Shown: positions 25,014 to 33,206 of the stretch, piece by piece
Layout of the letters: every line of letters starts with the position of its first letter
Numbering within the stretch: position 1 is the first letter of the stretch
NCBI GenBank assembly: GCA_030645615.1
Contig: JAUSNB010000005.1
Span: 62,001 to 126,000, forward strand
DNA length: 64,000 nt
Direction: 5' to 3'
From: Actinomycetota bacterium
GTDB lineage: Bacteria > Actinomycetota > Actinomycetes > S36-B12
Translations under genes and position numbers: made by a program
The notes under the pieces: generated by a model
The model's database searches: none
Told to the model about the DNA's origin: nothing
The model's input: only the letters and a program-made list of their open reading frames with translations

Positions 25014-26075
25014 TCAGTCGCGACCGGCAGGGAGCCGGTCGCACACGAGGCGCGCTGCGACAAGAACCCTCTCGGCGGTAGGAAGCCAAGCATCCTCCAA
25101 TGGCGGGCTGAATGGTACGGGCGATGCCGCCGCGAGCACCCTCCTGACGGGAGCCTTCAATCGCCCGAACAGTCGCTCGTTGACCTCTGCGGCTATGGCA
25201 TCGGAGATGGTCACACCGGCGGGACTCTCCTCGACAAGTACCAGTCGACCAGTTCGATTCACGGATTCGAGAATGGTGTCCCAGTCGATGGGGCGCAGGG
25301 AGCGCAGGTCGACAACTTCGGCCTCGATTCCCTCAAGGGCCAACTGCGTCGCGGCCAACAGGGCTATCTGTCTGGACGCGCCGATCGTGACGATCGTGAG
25401 GTCGCTGCCCATTCGGGCAACTTCGGCGGTGCCGAGTGGGATGCCTGCAGTCGAGTCAGGTAGCGCCCCCTTGAGGCGGTAGAGGCTCATGTGCTCGAGG
25501 AAGATCACCGGGTCATCGCTTCGGATGGCCGACAGCAGCAGGCCTGCGGCATCGTTCGGGGTCGCTGGCGCGACGACCTTCAGCCCCGGGATGGCGGCGA
25601 ATAGCGCGTAGTGGCTGTCGGAGTGCTGTCCGCCAGCCCGAAGTCCTGCTCCGACTGACATCCTGATCACCAGGGGAACCTGTGCCTGCCCGCCGAACAT
25701 GTACCGGGCTTTGGCGGCCTGGTTGACAATCTGGTCGAATGCGTATGGAGCGAAGCTCGCCCACATGAGGTCGACGACTGGACGTAGCCCGGCCATGGCG
25801 GCGCCCACAGCCGAGCCCACGATTGCAGCCTCTGAGATGGGAGTGTCGCGGACGCGCGTTGGCCCGTACTTGGCGAACAGGCCCTTGGTTACACCCCAGG
25901 TGCCTCCCATCTGACCTTCGAAGGGCTCGCCGGTTCCTGCTCCGCCGGCAATGTCCTCGCCCATGACGATGACGCGTGGGTCCTCGTCCATCGCTGCATC
26001 AAGGGCGAAGGTCAACGCATCCAGGTAGGTGGGTTCGCGTCGCCGCCGTGGGCGTGGCTCATCAGGAGTAGACAT
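25014..26075 (-). CDS. 2-oxo acid / acetoin dehydrogenase E1 component, beta subunit
   Basis: A 353-residue TPP-enzyme beta subunit (transketolase pyrimidine-binding fold plus C-terminal transketolase domain). Landmarks: MGEDIAGGAG near 40, TPISEAAIVGSAVGAAMAGLRPV, and GAGLRAGGQHSDSH near 130, where Gln-His is the usual activation segment, then the C-terminal DLRSLRPIDWDTI. With the alpha subunit it decarboxylates a 2-oxo acid or acetoin and passes the acyl group to a lipoyl arm. Start at ATG 26075 overlaps the alpha gene by 14 bp. Last gene of the catabolic operon. Confidence 0.88.
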   Translation of the reverse strand: MSTPDEPRPRRRREPTYLDALTFALDAAMDEDPRVIVMGEDIAGGAGTGEPFEGQMGGTWGVTKGLFAKYGPTRVRDTPISEAAIVGSAVGAAMAGLRPVVDLMWASFAPYAFDQIVNQAAKARYMFGGQAQVPLVIRMSVGAGLRAGGQHSDSHYALFAAIPGLKVVAPATPNDAAGLLLSAIRSDDPVIFLEHMSLYRLKGALPDSTAGIPLGTAEVARMGSDLTIVTIGASRQIALLAATQLALEGIEAEVVDLRSLRPIDWDTILESVNRTGRLVLVEESPAGVTISDAIAAEVNERLFGRLKAPVRRVLAAASPVPFSPPLEDAWLPTAERVLVAARLVCDRLPAGRD

Positions 26076-27015
26076 AGCGCTCCACATCCAGGGGATCGGG
26101 CCATGGGCCGGCCAACGCGAATTCGTACGCTCGATCGAGTTGCCCCGACCAGTCCTTGCGCATGGCGTTGAGAGCTTCGGCACTGAGGATCCCGCGCGCG
26201 ACAAGTTGCTCGGCGAGGCGGTCGATCGGGTCGCTTTCGCGAGCCTGATCGGCCTGCTCACGGCCCCGGTACTCCTCGGGATCTCCTACGAAGTGACCCT
26301 CTCTCCTCGGGGCTATGCACTCCAGGAGCGAGGGACCGTTGCCCTGACGGGCCCGGGCAACTGCAGCTGACGCGGCGGCTCGAACCGCAGTCAGGTCTGT
26401 GCCGTCAACCGATACCGCCGGAATCGAATACGCGACCCCGCGTTCTGCGATCGATGACACGCTCGACGCGTAGCTGAAGGGGGTTGACTCGGCCCAACCG
26501 TTGTTCTCGCAGACGAAGACGACTGGCAGGGACCAGATGGAGGCAAGGTTGAGGGATTCGTGGAAGACGCCCTCGTTGGACGCCCCATCGCCGAAGAACG
26601 CTACGGCCACCCGCCCGTCGCCGAGAACCTGCGATGCGAGCGCACCTCCAACCGCGAGTGCGATGCCACCACCGACGATCGCATTGGCGCCCAGCATCCC
26701 GTTGGCAAAGTCGGCGATGTGCATCGACCCACCTCGCCCCTTACACAGTCCAGTCTCCCGTCCGTACAGTTCGGCGACTATTCCATCTAGGGGTGCGCCC
26801 TTCGCGAGACAATGCCCGTGCCCACGATGCGTGCTCGTGATGAGGTCGGCTGGCTCGAGGGCACCGATGACGCCGACGGCGATGGCCTCAGCGCCTGAGT
26901 ATGTGTGGACGAAGCCGGGCATGCCCCCCTTTGCGAATTCAGTCCTGACCCTGTCCTCGAACATCCGGATTCGAAGCATTGCGAGGAGCCCTTCGAGTTG
27001 CTCCTCATCGGTCAT
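26062..27015 (-). CDS. 2-oxo acid / acetoin dehydrogenase E1 component, alpha subunit
   Basis: A 317-residue alpha subunit. The TPP motif is GDGASNEG (142-149) with the closing N about 28 residues later in FVCENN, and the substrate-channel segment THRGHGHCLAKG is near 62-73. The subfamily (short, acetoin/PDH-like) cannot fix the substrate. The ATG at 27015 overlaps the stop of the lipoyl gene (ATGA). No E2 acyltransferase or E3 dihydrolipoyl dehydrogenase gene is in the cluster, which is unusual. Confidence 0.88.
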   Translation of the reverse strand: MTDEEQLEGLLAMLRIRMFEDRVRTEFAKGGMPGFVHTYSGAEAIAVGVIGALEPADLITSTHRGHGHCLAKGAPLDGIVAELYGRETGLCKGRGGSMHIADFANGMLGANAIVGGGIALAVGGALASQVLGDGRVAVAFFGDGASNEGVFHESLNLASIWSLPVVFVCENNGWAESTPFSYASSVSSIAERGVAYSIPAVSVDGTDLTAVRAAASAAVARARQGNGPSLLECIAPRREGHFVGDPEEYRGREQADQARESDPIDRLAEQLVARGILSAEALNAMRKDWSGQLDRAYEFALAGPWPDPLDVERYVYS

Positions 27016-27263
27016 GGCAGGTCCTCTTCTTCCGTGGCCACGAATCCGATTCGCGTACCGATATCGGCTGTGAAGCCATCGGACTTCTCCTGCACGAGCC
27101 ACCCGGTTGCTGGTGCTGTGATCTCTACCTCGACTTTGTCTGTGCCGAGGAGGAAGATCGGCGCGGCGGCTTCGACGCGTGTGCGGTCCGGCACGAGCCA
27201 CTCGATGAGCTCGACTTCGCCTTCATAAATGCCCTGCTTGGGCAGGATGACGTCATGCCTCAC
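27012..27263 (-). CDS. Free-standing lipoyl-domain protein
   Basis: Only 83 residues: a single biotinyl/lipoyl hammerhead domain with the lipoylation site in LLGTDKVEVEI (Lys43) and the mirror-image second half ITAPATGWLVQEK. Normal E2 subunits attach this domain to a peripheral-binding and a catalytic acyltransferase domain (about 400 residues); both are absent. It overlaps the E1 alpha gene (ATGA) and the MDR gene (11 bp), so all are co-translated. It probably carries the acyl group made by E1 to an enzyme encoded elsewhere or to an unusual acceptor. Confidence 0.85.
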   Translation of the reverse strand: MRHDVILPKQGIYEGEVELIEWLVPDRTRVEAAAPIFLLGTDKVEVEITAPATGWLVQEKSDGFTADIGTRIGFVATEEEDLP

Positions 27264-28221
27264 CTGTGGCTCCTTGCCCGTGAGCGCCGACGCGCAGATC
27301 GATGACGAACTTTCCGGTGGAATCCCGTGTGCCCTGCCAAGCCTCGGCGGCTCGTTCCAGGGGGACCGCGGTCACCGCGACGTCGAGGGAGCCTGCGCCT
27401 GCAAGCCCCACCAGTTCGAGGAGAGCGGCAGCGAACTCCTGTGGGCTCAACCCGAAGTTCGAGTAGCCACGAATTTCCAGTCGCCGACCGATCATCACTG
27501 GCGAGGCAACCTCGGCAAGGGTCCCCGCTCCCCCACCGGCCAGGACAACGCGACCCCCCGGCGCCAGCGCGGTCAGCGCCCCGCCTGCCGCGGGACCCCA
27601 CATGAAGTCGATCATCACCGGAACCGGCCCCCCGGCCGCCTCCGCGATTCGTGGCCCCAGGTCATCGCCCTCCTCGACGGTGGCGTCGCACAGATGCTCG
27701 ACCGCGGCAAGCCGTGAGCCTGCTCGCCCTACACCGATGACTCGCGACGCGCCCGCAGCACGAGCCGCCTGGACGGCGATTCGCCCTGCGGCACCAGATG
27801 CCCCCCGCACGACAACCGCCTCCCCCGGCGTGACCGCCGCCCGCTGCGTGACGGCCATCCACCCCGCCACGCCTGCAGTCCCCAACGAGGCGGTGATGAC
27901 CGGATCGGCGGAATCCGGCAAGGGCACGACTACCGACTCGGGTACCACTCGCACGTCTGCGCACAGTCCGTCAGTTGTAAGGCCGATTCCGGCGCCGGCG
28001 ACATATACCTGCCTCGAGTCGCACGTGCCTACCCCTTCGTGACCCATGACATAGGGCAACGGCGGATGGCCGAGTGCGAAGCGGCCCGCCCCGACTGCGA
28101 TGTCAATGGGGCTTAGGGCGACGCAGTTCATCGTGACCACGACTCCCGTCGGGTCAACGGGCTCGGGAGTATCCACAACCTGTGGTGACCCACCAAGTTC
28201 ATCGATGATAGCTGCACGCAT
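27253..28221 (-). CDS. Zinc-independent MDR-family dehydrogenase/quinone reductase
   Basis: A 322-residue medium-chain dehydrogenase/reductase. GroES-like N-terminal domain (YVMGHEGVGT) and Rossmann domain (VVVRGASGAAGRIAVQAARAAGA, with an AxxGxxG-like loop) are both present. The structural four-Cys zinc loop is absent and the catalytic Cys/His zinc ligands are not evident, so it belongs with quinone-oxidoreductase or enoyl-reductase-like MDRs. NADPH-dependent reduction of a pathway intermediate is likely. Overlaps the lipoyl gene by 11 bp. Confidence 0.8.
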   Translation of the reverse strand: MRAAIIDELGGSPQVVDTPEPVDPTGVVVTMNCVALSPIDIAVGAGRFALGHPPLPYVMGHEGVGTCDSRQVYVAGAGIGLTTDGLCADVRVVPESVVVPLPDSADPVITASLGTAGVAGWMAVTQRAAVTPGEAVVVRGASGAAGRIAVQAARAAGASRVIGVGRAGSRLAAVEHLCDATVEEGDDLGPRIAEAAGGPVPVMIDFMWGPAAGGALTALAPGGRVVLAGGGAGTLAEVASPVMIGRRLEIRGYSNFGLSPQEFAAALLELVGLAGAGSLDVAVTAVPLERAAEAWQGTRDSTGKFVIDLRVGAHGQGATGEA

Positions 28222-28240
28222 GCTGTCGTCCTCGCTCTCG

Positions 28241-28969
28241 CTAGTCCTGAATCCCGACGTACTCGTCTCTGCGCTGCTCGAAAAGGGCTCGGATCGCCTC
28301 TCCGGTGAGCGTCAGGTGCTGCGACACATACTTGCTCAAAGCCCTGGAATCCCCGGAAGCCAGGGACCCCGTCATCAACTCGTGCTGATGGTGGGCCTCG
28401 TCGGTGGCGGTCCCGCGGGTCAGTCGAATGTATCGCTCAGATGTCCGCCACAGTTGGTGGACCACTCGTTCAACTTCGGGGGTCGAGCCGGGCTTAAGGA
28501 TCGACCAGTGGAAGTCCCAGTGAGCCTCGAAGAAGGCTGGATCGTCGGCGAGTTCCAGGCGATCGAGGCGGTTCATCGCGGCGACCACGGCATCCCTGTC
28601 AGCTTGGGTTGCGCGTTCGGCGGCGCGGCCCGCGACCACGGGCTCGATGATTCGCCGCAAGTCGTAGACATCCTCGAGTTCCTCGGTCGATACCCGAGCT
28701 GCGATTGCGCCCCGCTGTGGCAGAAGGGTGACGAGCCCCTCGGCCTCCAGCTGTCGCAAGGCCTCCCGAATGGGGATGTGCGAGACTCCGAAGCGCTTTT
28801 CCAGTCCCTTGACGTTGATACGCTCACCGGGACGGATGGCCGCATTGAGGATGAGGGTTCGGATCTGCGGCGTGATCCATTCCGCCGAAGTGGTTGCTCC
28901 TCGACCGCCCCCCTTCTCGATGGACGATGATTCCGCAGGCCCTGGGGTGGGGCTATTCGACTTCGCCAT
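28241..28969 (-). CDS. GntR-family regulator (FadR/FCD subfamily)
   Basis: A 242-residue regulator. The winged-helix domain (RPGERINVKGLEKRFGVSHIPIREAL) is followed by an all-helical FCD ligand domain with the metal-ligand pattern D...H (EAHWDFHWSIL) and later His residues (HHQHELM). FCD regulators sense small carboxylates or sugar acids. It sits inside the operon between the permease and the MDR gene, so it most likely controls the island, acting at the AT-rich divergent promoter at 36.3 kb. Confidence 0.87.
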   Translation of the reverse strand: MAKSNSPTPGPAESSSIEKGGGRGATTSAEWITPQIRTLILNAAIRPGERINVKGLEKRFGVSHIPIREALRQLEAEGLVTLLPQRGAIAARVSTEELEDVYDLRRIIEPVVAGRAAERATQADRDAVVAAMNRLDRLELADDPAFFEAHWDFHWSILKPGSTPEVERVVHQLWRTSERYIRLTRGTATDEAHHQHELMTGSLASGDSRALSKYVSQHLTLTGEAIRALFEQRRDEYVGIQD

Positions 28970-28981
28970 GGGATCTCATCT

Positions 28982-29995
28982 CTAGGTACTCGTCCCCTGC
29001 TTCTTCTTCTCGATGTAGATGGCCAGAGCGGTAAGGCCTGCCGCCACCACCAGTGCCACACCAGAACTCACCCGTACCCAGAAGGGGGGTGCGCCCAGGA
29101 GGATGAGTCCGTTGTTCAAAAGACCGATGAACAGCACGCCCGCGAGGACGCCGATCAGCGAGCCGCGCCCACCGCCGAAACTCACTCCCCCAAGCAGTAC
29201 CGCGGCAAGGACCTCGATCTCCGTTCCATCGCCGAGCGTGGGTGGGGTGGCATCCAGCCTCGACGCGGCGATGAGGCCAGCGACGGCTGATGCCACGCCG
29301 ACGGCGACATAGATCCAAAAGGGAATGCGCGTCTTGCTGATCCCCGCACGATGCGCGGCCTCGGCGTTGACACCCAGAGCCACGGTGTAGCGCCCCCAGC
29401 GGGTCCGCGTATGCACAATCCAGCCGAGCGCGAATACGGCCAGCATGATCAAGACGGGGTTGGGGATCCCCAGAGTTCGACCCTGGCCGATCGCGGTGAA
29501 CGCCTCGGGGAACCCTGATCGCATCTTCCCGTCGGTGATGACGAATGTCAGCCCCTGCACTCCGACGAAGAAGCCCAGCGTGACGATGATGGGGGAGAAG
29601 GTGAGCTTCGTTGACATAGCTCCCTGCAGAGCCCCTACCGCTGCTCCAGCGAGGATGCCGGCGCCGATGGCCACGAGCACGCTGCTTCCGCCATCAAGGG
29701 TCATACCGATGATCGCTGCCGTGAAGCCCAGCACCGAACCCATCGAGAAGTCGATGTAGCCGCTCATCAGCAGGAATGCGACGGGGACCGCGATGATGCC
29801 TACGATCGCCACTTGCAGGAAGACCAGACGGATATTGCTGACGGTCATGAACTTTTCGGACTGACTCCAGAAGAACAGGATCTCGACAAGCAGAGCGACG
29901 ACGATGCCGTTGCGCAGCAACCACAGTGGCAGTCGTTGGCGAAGGGGCTCGGCCTCGATGCCGACTCCCGTGAAGGCTTGCGTCGTGCTCATCAT
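28982..29995 (-). CDS. Sugar-type ABC transporter permease (RbsC-like)
   Basis: A 337-residue permease of the BPD_transp_2 family with about ten helices. The family segment GYIDFSMGSVLGF (the DLSVGS position) and the GVSFGGGRGSLIGVLAGVLFIGLLNNGLILLG coupling region are present. It pairs with the ATPase at 32083 and the binding protein at 30062, although the deacetylase gene lies between these. Only one permease is encoded, which is normal for this family as it acts as a homodimer. Confidence 0.9.
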   Translation of the reverse strand: MMSTTQAFTGVGIEAEPLRQRLPLWLLRNGIVVALLVEILFFWSQSEKFMTVSNIRLVFLQVAIVGIIAVPVAFLLMSGYIDFSMGSVLGFTAAIIGMTLDGGSSVLVAIGAGILAGAAVGALQGAMSTKLTFSPIIVTLGFFVGVQGLTFVITDGKMRSGFPEAFTAIGQGRTLGIPNPVLIMLAVFALGWIVHTRTRWGRYTVALGVNAEAAHRAGISKTRIPFWIYVAVGVASAVAGLIAASRLDATPPTLGDGTEIEVLAAVLLGGVSFGGGRGSLIGVLAGVLFIGLLNNGLILLGAPPFWVRVSSGVALVVAAGLTALAIYIEKKKQGTST

Positions 29996-30019
29996 CTGTC
30001 TCCCGACGGCATGAGGCCG

Positions 30020-30055
30020 GGGGTCCGGGCGGGCAGCGACGCCCGCCCGGACCCC
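30020..30055. terminator. Strong hairpin between binding-protein and permease genes
   Basis: A perfect 15-bp GC stem (GGGGTCCGGGCGGGC and its complement) with a 6-base loop. It lies just after the stop of the substrate-binding protein gene and before the permease start at 29995. In binding-protein operons such a hairpin usually protects the upstream mRNA and attenuates downstream genes, giving excess binding protein. Confidence 0.75.
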
Positions 30056-30061
30056 TTCCCT

Positions 30062-31129
30062 CTACTGGGTGAGGCTGTTGTAGGTATCGACGATCGCTCG
30101 TGCCCGGGCGGGATCCGCCGTCGTCACGATCTCGTAGGGAAGCTCGAGTGTCGAGGCGCCCTGCCCTTGGAGAATGTCGATCGGCAAGTCGGCGACCGCA
30201 CGCCCGAGGTCATCGAGGATCAGCGCGCCGCTTGCACGGTAGATGCCGCCTTCGCCGCCGCCCTCGGCAATCAGCTCCAGCGCCTCGGTCTGGCCGTCCA
30301 TGCCAGCTACATAGAGCTCGGAAGCTTCACGCGTGCCGTCCTTGACCAATGGAGCCAGCGCCGCGTAGGCACCCAGGGCACCTGCGTCGTTGATGCCGAT
30401 GACCATGTCGATGCTGGGATCCTTCTGGAGCAGGGTCTCGAGTGCCTTCTGCCCTGTGTCCTCAGCGACCGACTCGGCCTCGTACGGCTCGACCCCAGTT
30501 GCAGCCGTGATGGCGGCACGGATGGGGTCAGTGCGGTCCGTGCAGGGCTGACCACACTGGTCGTAGGTGTACAGGACCCAGGAGAAGTCCTCCTTGTCTC
30601 CAGTGAATTCATTCGTATACCAGTCGATCGCATTGGCTGCGAGCGCCTCCGCGCCGGCCACGTTCTGGTAGACGATCGCTCCGTCGCCACTCGGCACTGG
30701 CTGCGAGTAGCCGACAATCGTGATGCCGGCTTCCTTGGCCATGGCCAGCACCGGAGTGACTGGCTCGACCCCGCAGATCGGCAGGACGACGATGGCGCTG
30801 ACCTGCTGCGTGACGAAGTTCTCGAGGTCCTGAACCTGCTTGTCACAGTCACCGTTTGCCGAACCTTCGAGGAACTCGAAGCCTCGTGACTCAGCCTGAG
30901 CGGCGGCCGGCTTGGCGACGATCGGGTAGATGCCAGCCGATTCGTTGCCGTAGCTGAATGCGACACTTCCTCCCTCTGTCGCCGGGGCTTCCGAGGATGC
31001 GGGTGCAGCCTCCGAAGAGGCGGGTGCAGCCTCGGCTGACGAAGACGAACTGCTGGATCCGCCTCCACAGGCGGCCAGGGCCAGCACGAGGCCAATTACG
31101 GCCGGTGCTGCGATAACGGACTTGCGCAT
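30062..31129 (-). CDS. Sugar-type ABC transporter substrate-binding lipoprotein
   Basis: A 355-residue periplasmic-binding-protein-1 fold lipoprotein. The signal ends in LVLALAACGGG (lipobox LAAC), then a Ser/Ala/Glu-rich linker with three EAAPASS-like repeats. The receptor domain has DKQVQDLENFVTQQVSAIVV and TDPIRAAI...VIGINDAGALGAYAAL typical of ribose/xylose-type binding proteins. Two Cys pairs (CGQPC, and DC/IC) may form disulfides. Start ATG 31129 with AAGGGAG upstream. It would capture the island's substrate, which need not be a sugar. Confidence 0.9.
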   Translation of the reverse strand: MRKSVIAAPAVIGLVLALAACGGGSSSSSSSAEAAPASSEAAPASSEAPATEGGSVAFSYGNESAGIYPIVAKPAAAQAESRGFEFLEGSANGDCDKQVQDLENFVTQQVSAIVVLPICGVEPVTPVLAMAKEAGITIVGYSQPVPSGDGAIVYQNVAGAEALAANAIDWYTNEFTGDKEDFSWVLYTYDQCGQPCTDRTDPIRAAITAATGVEPYEAESVAEDTGQKALETLLQKDPSIDMVIGINDAGALGAYAALAPLVKDGTREASELYVAGMDGQTEALELIAEGGGEGGIYRASGALILDDLGRAVADLPIDILQGQGASTLELPYEIVTTADPARARAIVDTYNSLTQ

Positions 31130-31211
31130 GTGTGAACTCCCTTGGGCTAGCTTGAGTGGATTGGCTGTCGTGGGTGGTGCCAATTCGGTCGGTCGCCTCC
31201 CTTCATCGCGA

Positions 31212-32069
31212 TCATTCGGACCGCTCCGCGAGGCGAAGCCGGTAGTAGTCGTTGTAGGACAGGAGTGGGATGCCGGCCGAGCGGCAGTGGCGCAGGAGAG
31301 TGTTGGCCCAAGCGGTCTCGGTCTCGCGGTAGCGGATCTGCGCCCAGTCGTGGAAGCAAGCCCCGTACACGCCATCCATCTCCGCGGCCTCATCCGCCGT
31401 CGCAGTCAGGACTGTCGCGTACTCAGCACCGCGTTCGATCCCGTACTCCTCAAACCAAGTTCCGTCGAGCCAGCCCTGGAACGGGATCTCCAGCAACTCT
31501 GGGTATCCCTGGTCCTCGTACCAGTAAGGCTGGACCGACATCGGGGTCGGATTCCCGCCCTGAGCGTTGCGGCCCCATGAACTGATGAACTTGATCCCGC
31601 AGTCGCTGACGACCTCGAGCATGTCCGGGCGATCAGCGATCCCGTTCGCGTAGCCGTGGGGGGTCCGCAGGCCGATGATCTCCACTCCGAGGATTCTGCG
31701 GAACGCATCGCTGGTCTGGGTGAGCTCCTGCCACACGGCCTCCGGTGGCGAAGCGAGAAACGTCCCACCCTTCCATCCGTCATCCTTCAGCAAGACATGG
31801 CTGTAGGTGTGCTGCTGGATGTCGAACAGGGGATGATCCACGAAAGGTTCGAGCACGTCGATGTTGTGGACCAGGGTACGGCCGCAGACGAAGAGTGTCG
31901 CTGGTGCCTCGAACTCCTCGTGGTTCCTGCGAATGATCTCCAGACCTCGGCGGGTGGCGGTTCGATCCACGGCTTCACCCATACCGTGCCCCGAATGTGC
32001 ACCCAGGCATGCCAGCCCCTCGCCGATGGCGCACGCCTCGACGTCATAGCCGATCAGTACTGCGGTCAT
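31212..32069 (-). CDS. NodB-fold (polysaccharide deacetylase family) hydrolase
   Basis: A 285-residue metal-dependent deacetylase. Motif 1 is YDVEA (D9 and E11, replacing the usual DD pair), motif 2 is QHTYSH (H87, H91), motif 3 is RTPHG near 155, and a late CFHDW supplies the last His. There is no signal peptide, so the enzyme is cytoplasmic. Cytoplasmic NodB-fold enzymes with DxE-type motif 1 include allantoinase- and cyclic-imidase-like hydrolases as well as sugar deacetylases; with an amidase in the same island a C-N bond substrate is plausible. Start ATG 32069 with GGGAGAGG upstream. Confidence 0.82.
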   Translation of the reverse strand: MTAVLIGYDVEACAIGEGLACLGAHSGHGMGEAVDRTATRRGLEIIRRNHEEFEAPATLFVCGRTLVHNIDVLEPFVDHPLFDIQQHTYSHVLLKDDGWKGGTFLASPPEAVWQELTQTSDAFRRILGVEIIGLRTPHGYANGIADRPDMLEVVSDCGIKFISSWGRNAQGGNPTPMSVQPYWYEDQGYPELLEIPFQGWLDGTWFEEYGIERGAEYATVLTATADEAAEMDGVYGACFHDWAQIRYRETETAWANTLLRHCRSAGIPLLSYNDYYRLRLAERSE

Positions 32070-32082
32070 GGTCAGCCTCTCC

Positions 32083-32868
32083 CTAGACAGCGCCAGTAAT
32101 GAGATCGACGAGATCTCGGGCGGACTCCGGGCCGACGGCGATGTCTCCAGCCACCGTGCCGTGGCGTAGAACGACTGCTCGCGTGCAGACCTCAACCACC
32201 TGCTGCATGTTGTGGGTGATCAGGACGACGAGGATGTTGCGGTGTTGCAGTTGCCGGATGAGATCGAGGACCAGGCGGGTCTGCTCCACCCCCAAGGCGG
32301 CCGACGGTTCGTCCATGATCACGATGCGTTGGCCCCAGGCCACGGCCCTCCCCACCGCCACGGCCTGCCGCTGTCCCCCCGAGAGTCGCTGGATCGGCCG
32401 GCGAACCGAAGGGATGTTGATGTGCAGGCTGTCCAAGGTGGCCTTGGCGTCCCTCCTCATCTGGGGCTGATTCATCCATCCGAACCACTGCAAGAGTTTC
32501 GGGCCTCGTATCTCCTCGCGGTTGAGGAACAGATTGCCGGCCACGTCCAGGGAGTCGATGAGCGACAGGTCCTGGTGCACCGTTTCAATTCCCAGCGATC
32601 GTGAAGCCTTGGGCGAAGTGATGTGCGCACGGCTTCCATTGATGAGGATCTGGCCAGAGTCCGGCGCCAGGATCCCGGCCAGGCATTTCACGAGCGTCGT
32701 CTTGCCCGCGCCGTTGTCGCCCAGCAGACCCAGGACCTCGCCCGCGTGGGCCGTGAACGACACGCCACGAAGCGCCTTGACGGCTCCGAATGACTTCACG
32801 ATGTCGCACACCTCAAGTGAGGTCGTGACGTCGGCGACGGTGTCCGTGTCGATGGGAGTGGCGCTCAC
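32083..32868 (-). CDS. Sugar-type ABC transporter ATP-binding protein, single NBD
   Basis: A 261-residue ATPase with Walker A GDNGAGKTT near 48, Q-loop VHQDLSLID, signature LSGGQRQAV near 150 and Walker B IVIMDEPSAALG. Ribose-type ATPases (RbsA) are normally about 500 residues with two NBDs; this one has a single NBD like FrcA, so it acts as a homodimer. The GTG start at 32868 overlaps the cupin stop (GTGA). Partner of the RbsC-like permease. Confidence 0.88.
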   Translation of the reverse strand: MSATPIDTDTVADVTTSLEVCDIVKSFGAVKALRGVSFTAHAGEVLGLLGDNGAGKTTLVKCLAGILAPDSGQILINGSRAHITSPKASRSLGIETVHQDLSLIDSLDVAGNLFLNREEIRGPKLLQWFGWMNQPQMRRDAKATLDSLHINIPSVRRPIQRLSGGQRQAVAVGRAVAWGQRIVIMDEPSAALGVEQTRLVLDLIRQLQHRNILVVLITHNMQQVVEVCTRAVVLRHGTVAGDIAVGPESARDLVDLITGAV

Positions 32869-33206
32869 GGCGCCACCGGCCGGTACCGGAGGGGATCGGA
32901 GAACACATCGATGCCCTTGTAGCCGGCGTGGATGTGCGCCGTATGTGGCACGCCATCGGGGACGTAGTACGTGTCTCCGCGCGTGTACTGGCGGGACATC
33001 CCGTCGATCGTGAACTCCATGATCCCGTCGAGCACAACACCCCACTGAGGCCCATGCACGTGTTCGGGGATGTGCACGTCCTCGTCGATCTCGTAGAACA
33101 TAGGGAGAACGTGCTCGCTGGGGACAATGTGCGCCCGCATGGCGAACGGGCTGTCCGGGGCCGGGCAGGCACGAATGAATTCGGGGAAGAAGTCAGTGTC
33201 CATCAT
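32865..33206 (-). CDS. Cupin-domain protein
   Basis: A 113-residue single cupin. Metal-binding motif 1 is HIPEHVHGPQWGVVLDG (His, His and a Gln/Glu position) and motif 2 is PDGVPHTAHIHAG. It could be an isomerase, a dioxygenase or a sensor of the pathway. Its start overlaps the SDR stop by 14 bp and its end overlaps the ATPase start, so it belongs tightly to the operon. Confidence 0.8.
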   Translation of the reverse strand: MMDTDFFPEFIRACPAPDSPFAMRAHIVPSEHVLPMFYEIDEDVHIPEHVHGPQWGVVLDGIMEFTIDGMSRQYTRGDTYYVPDGVPHTAHIHAGYKGIDVFSDPLRYRPVAP

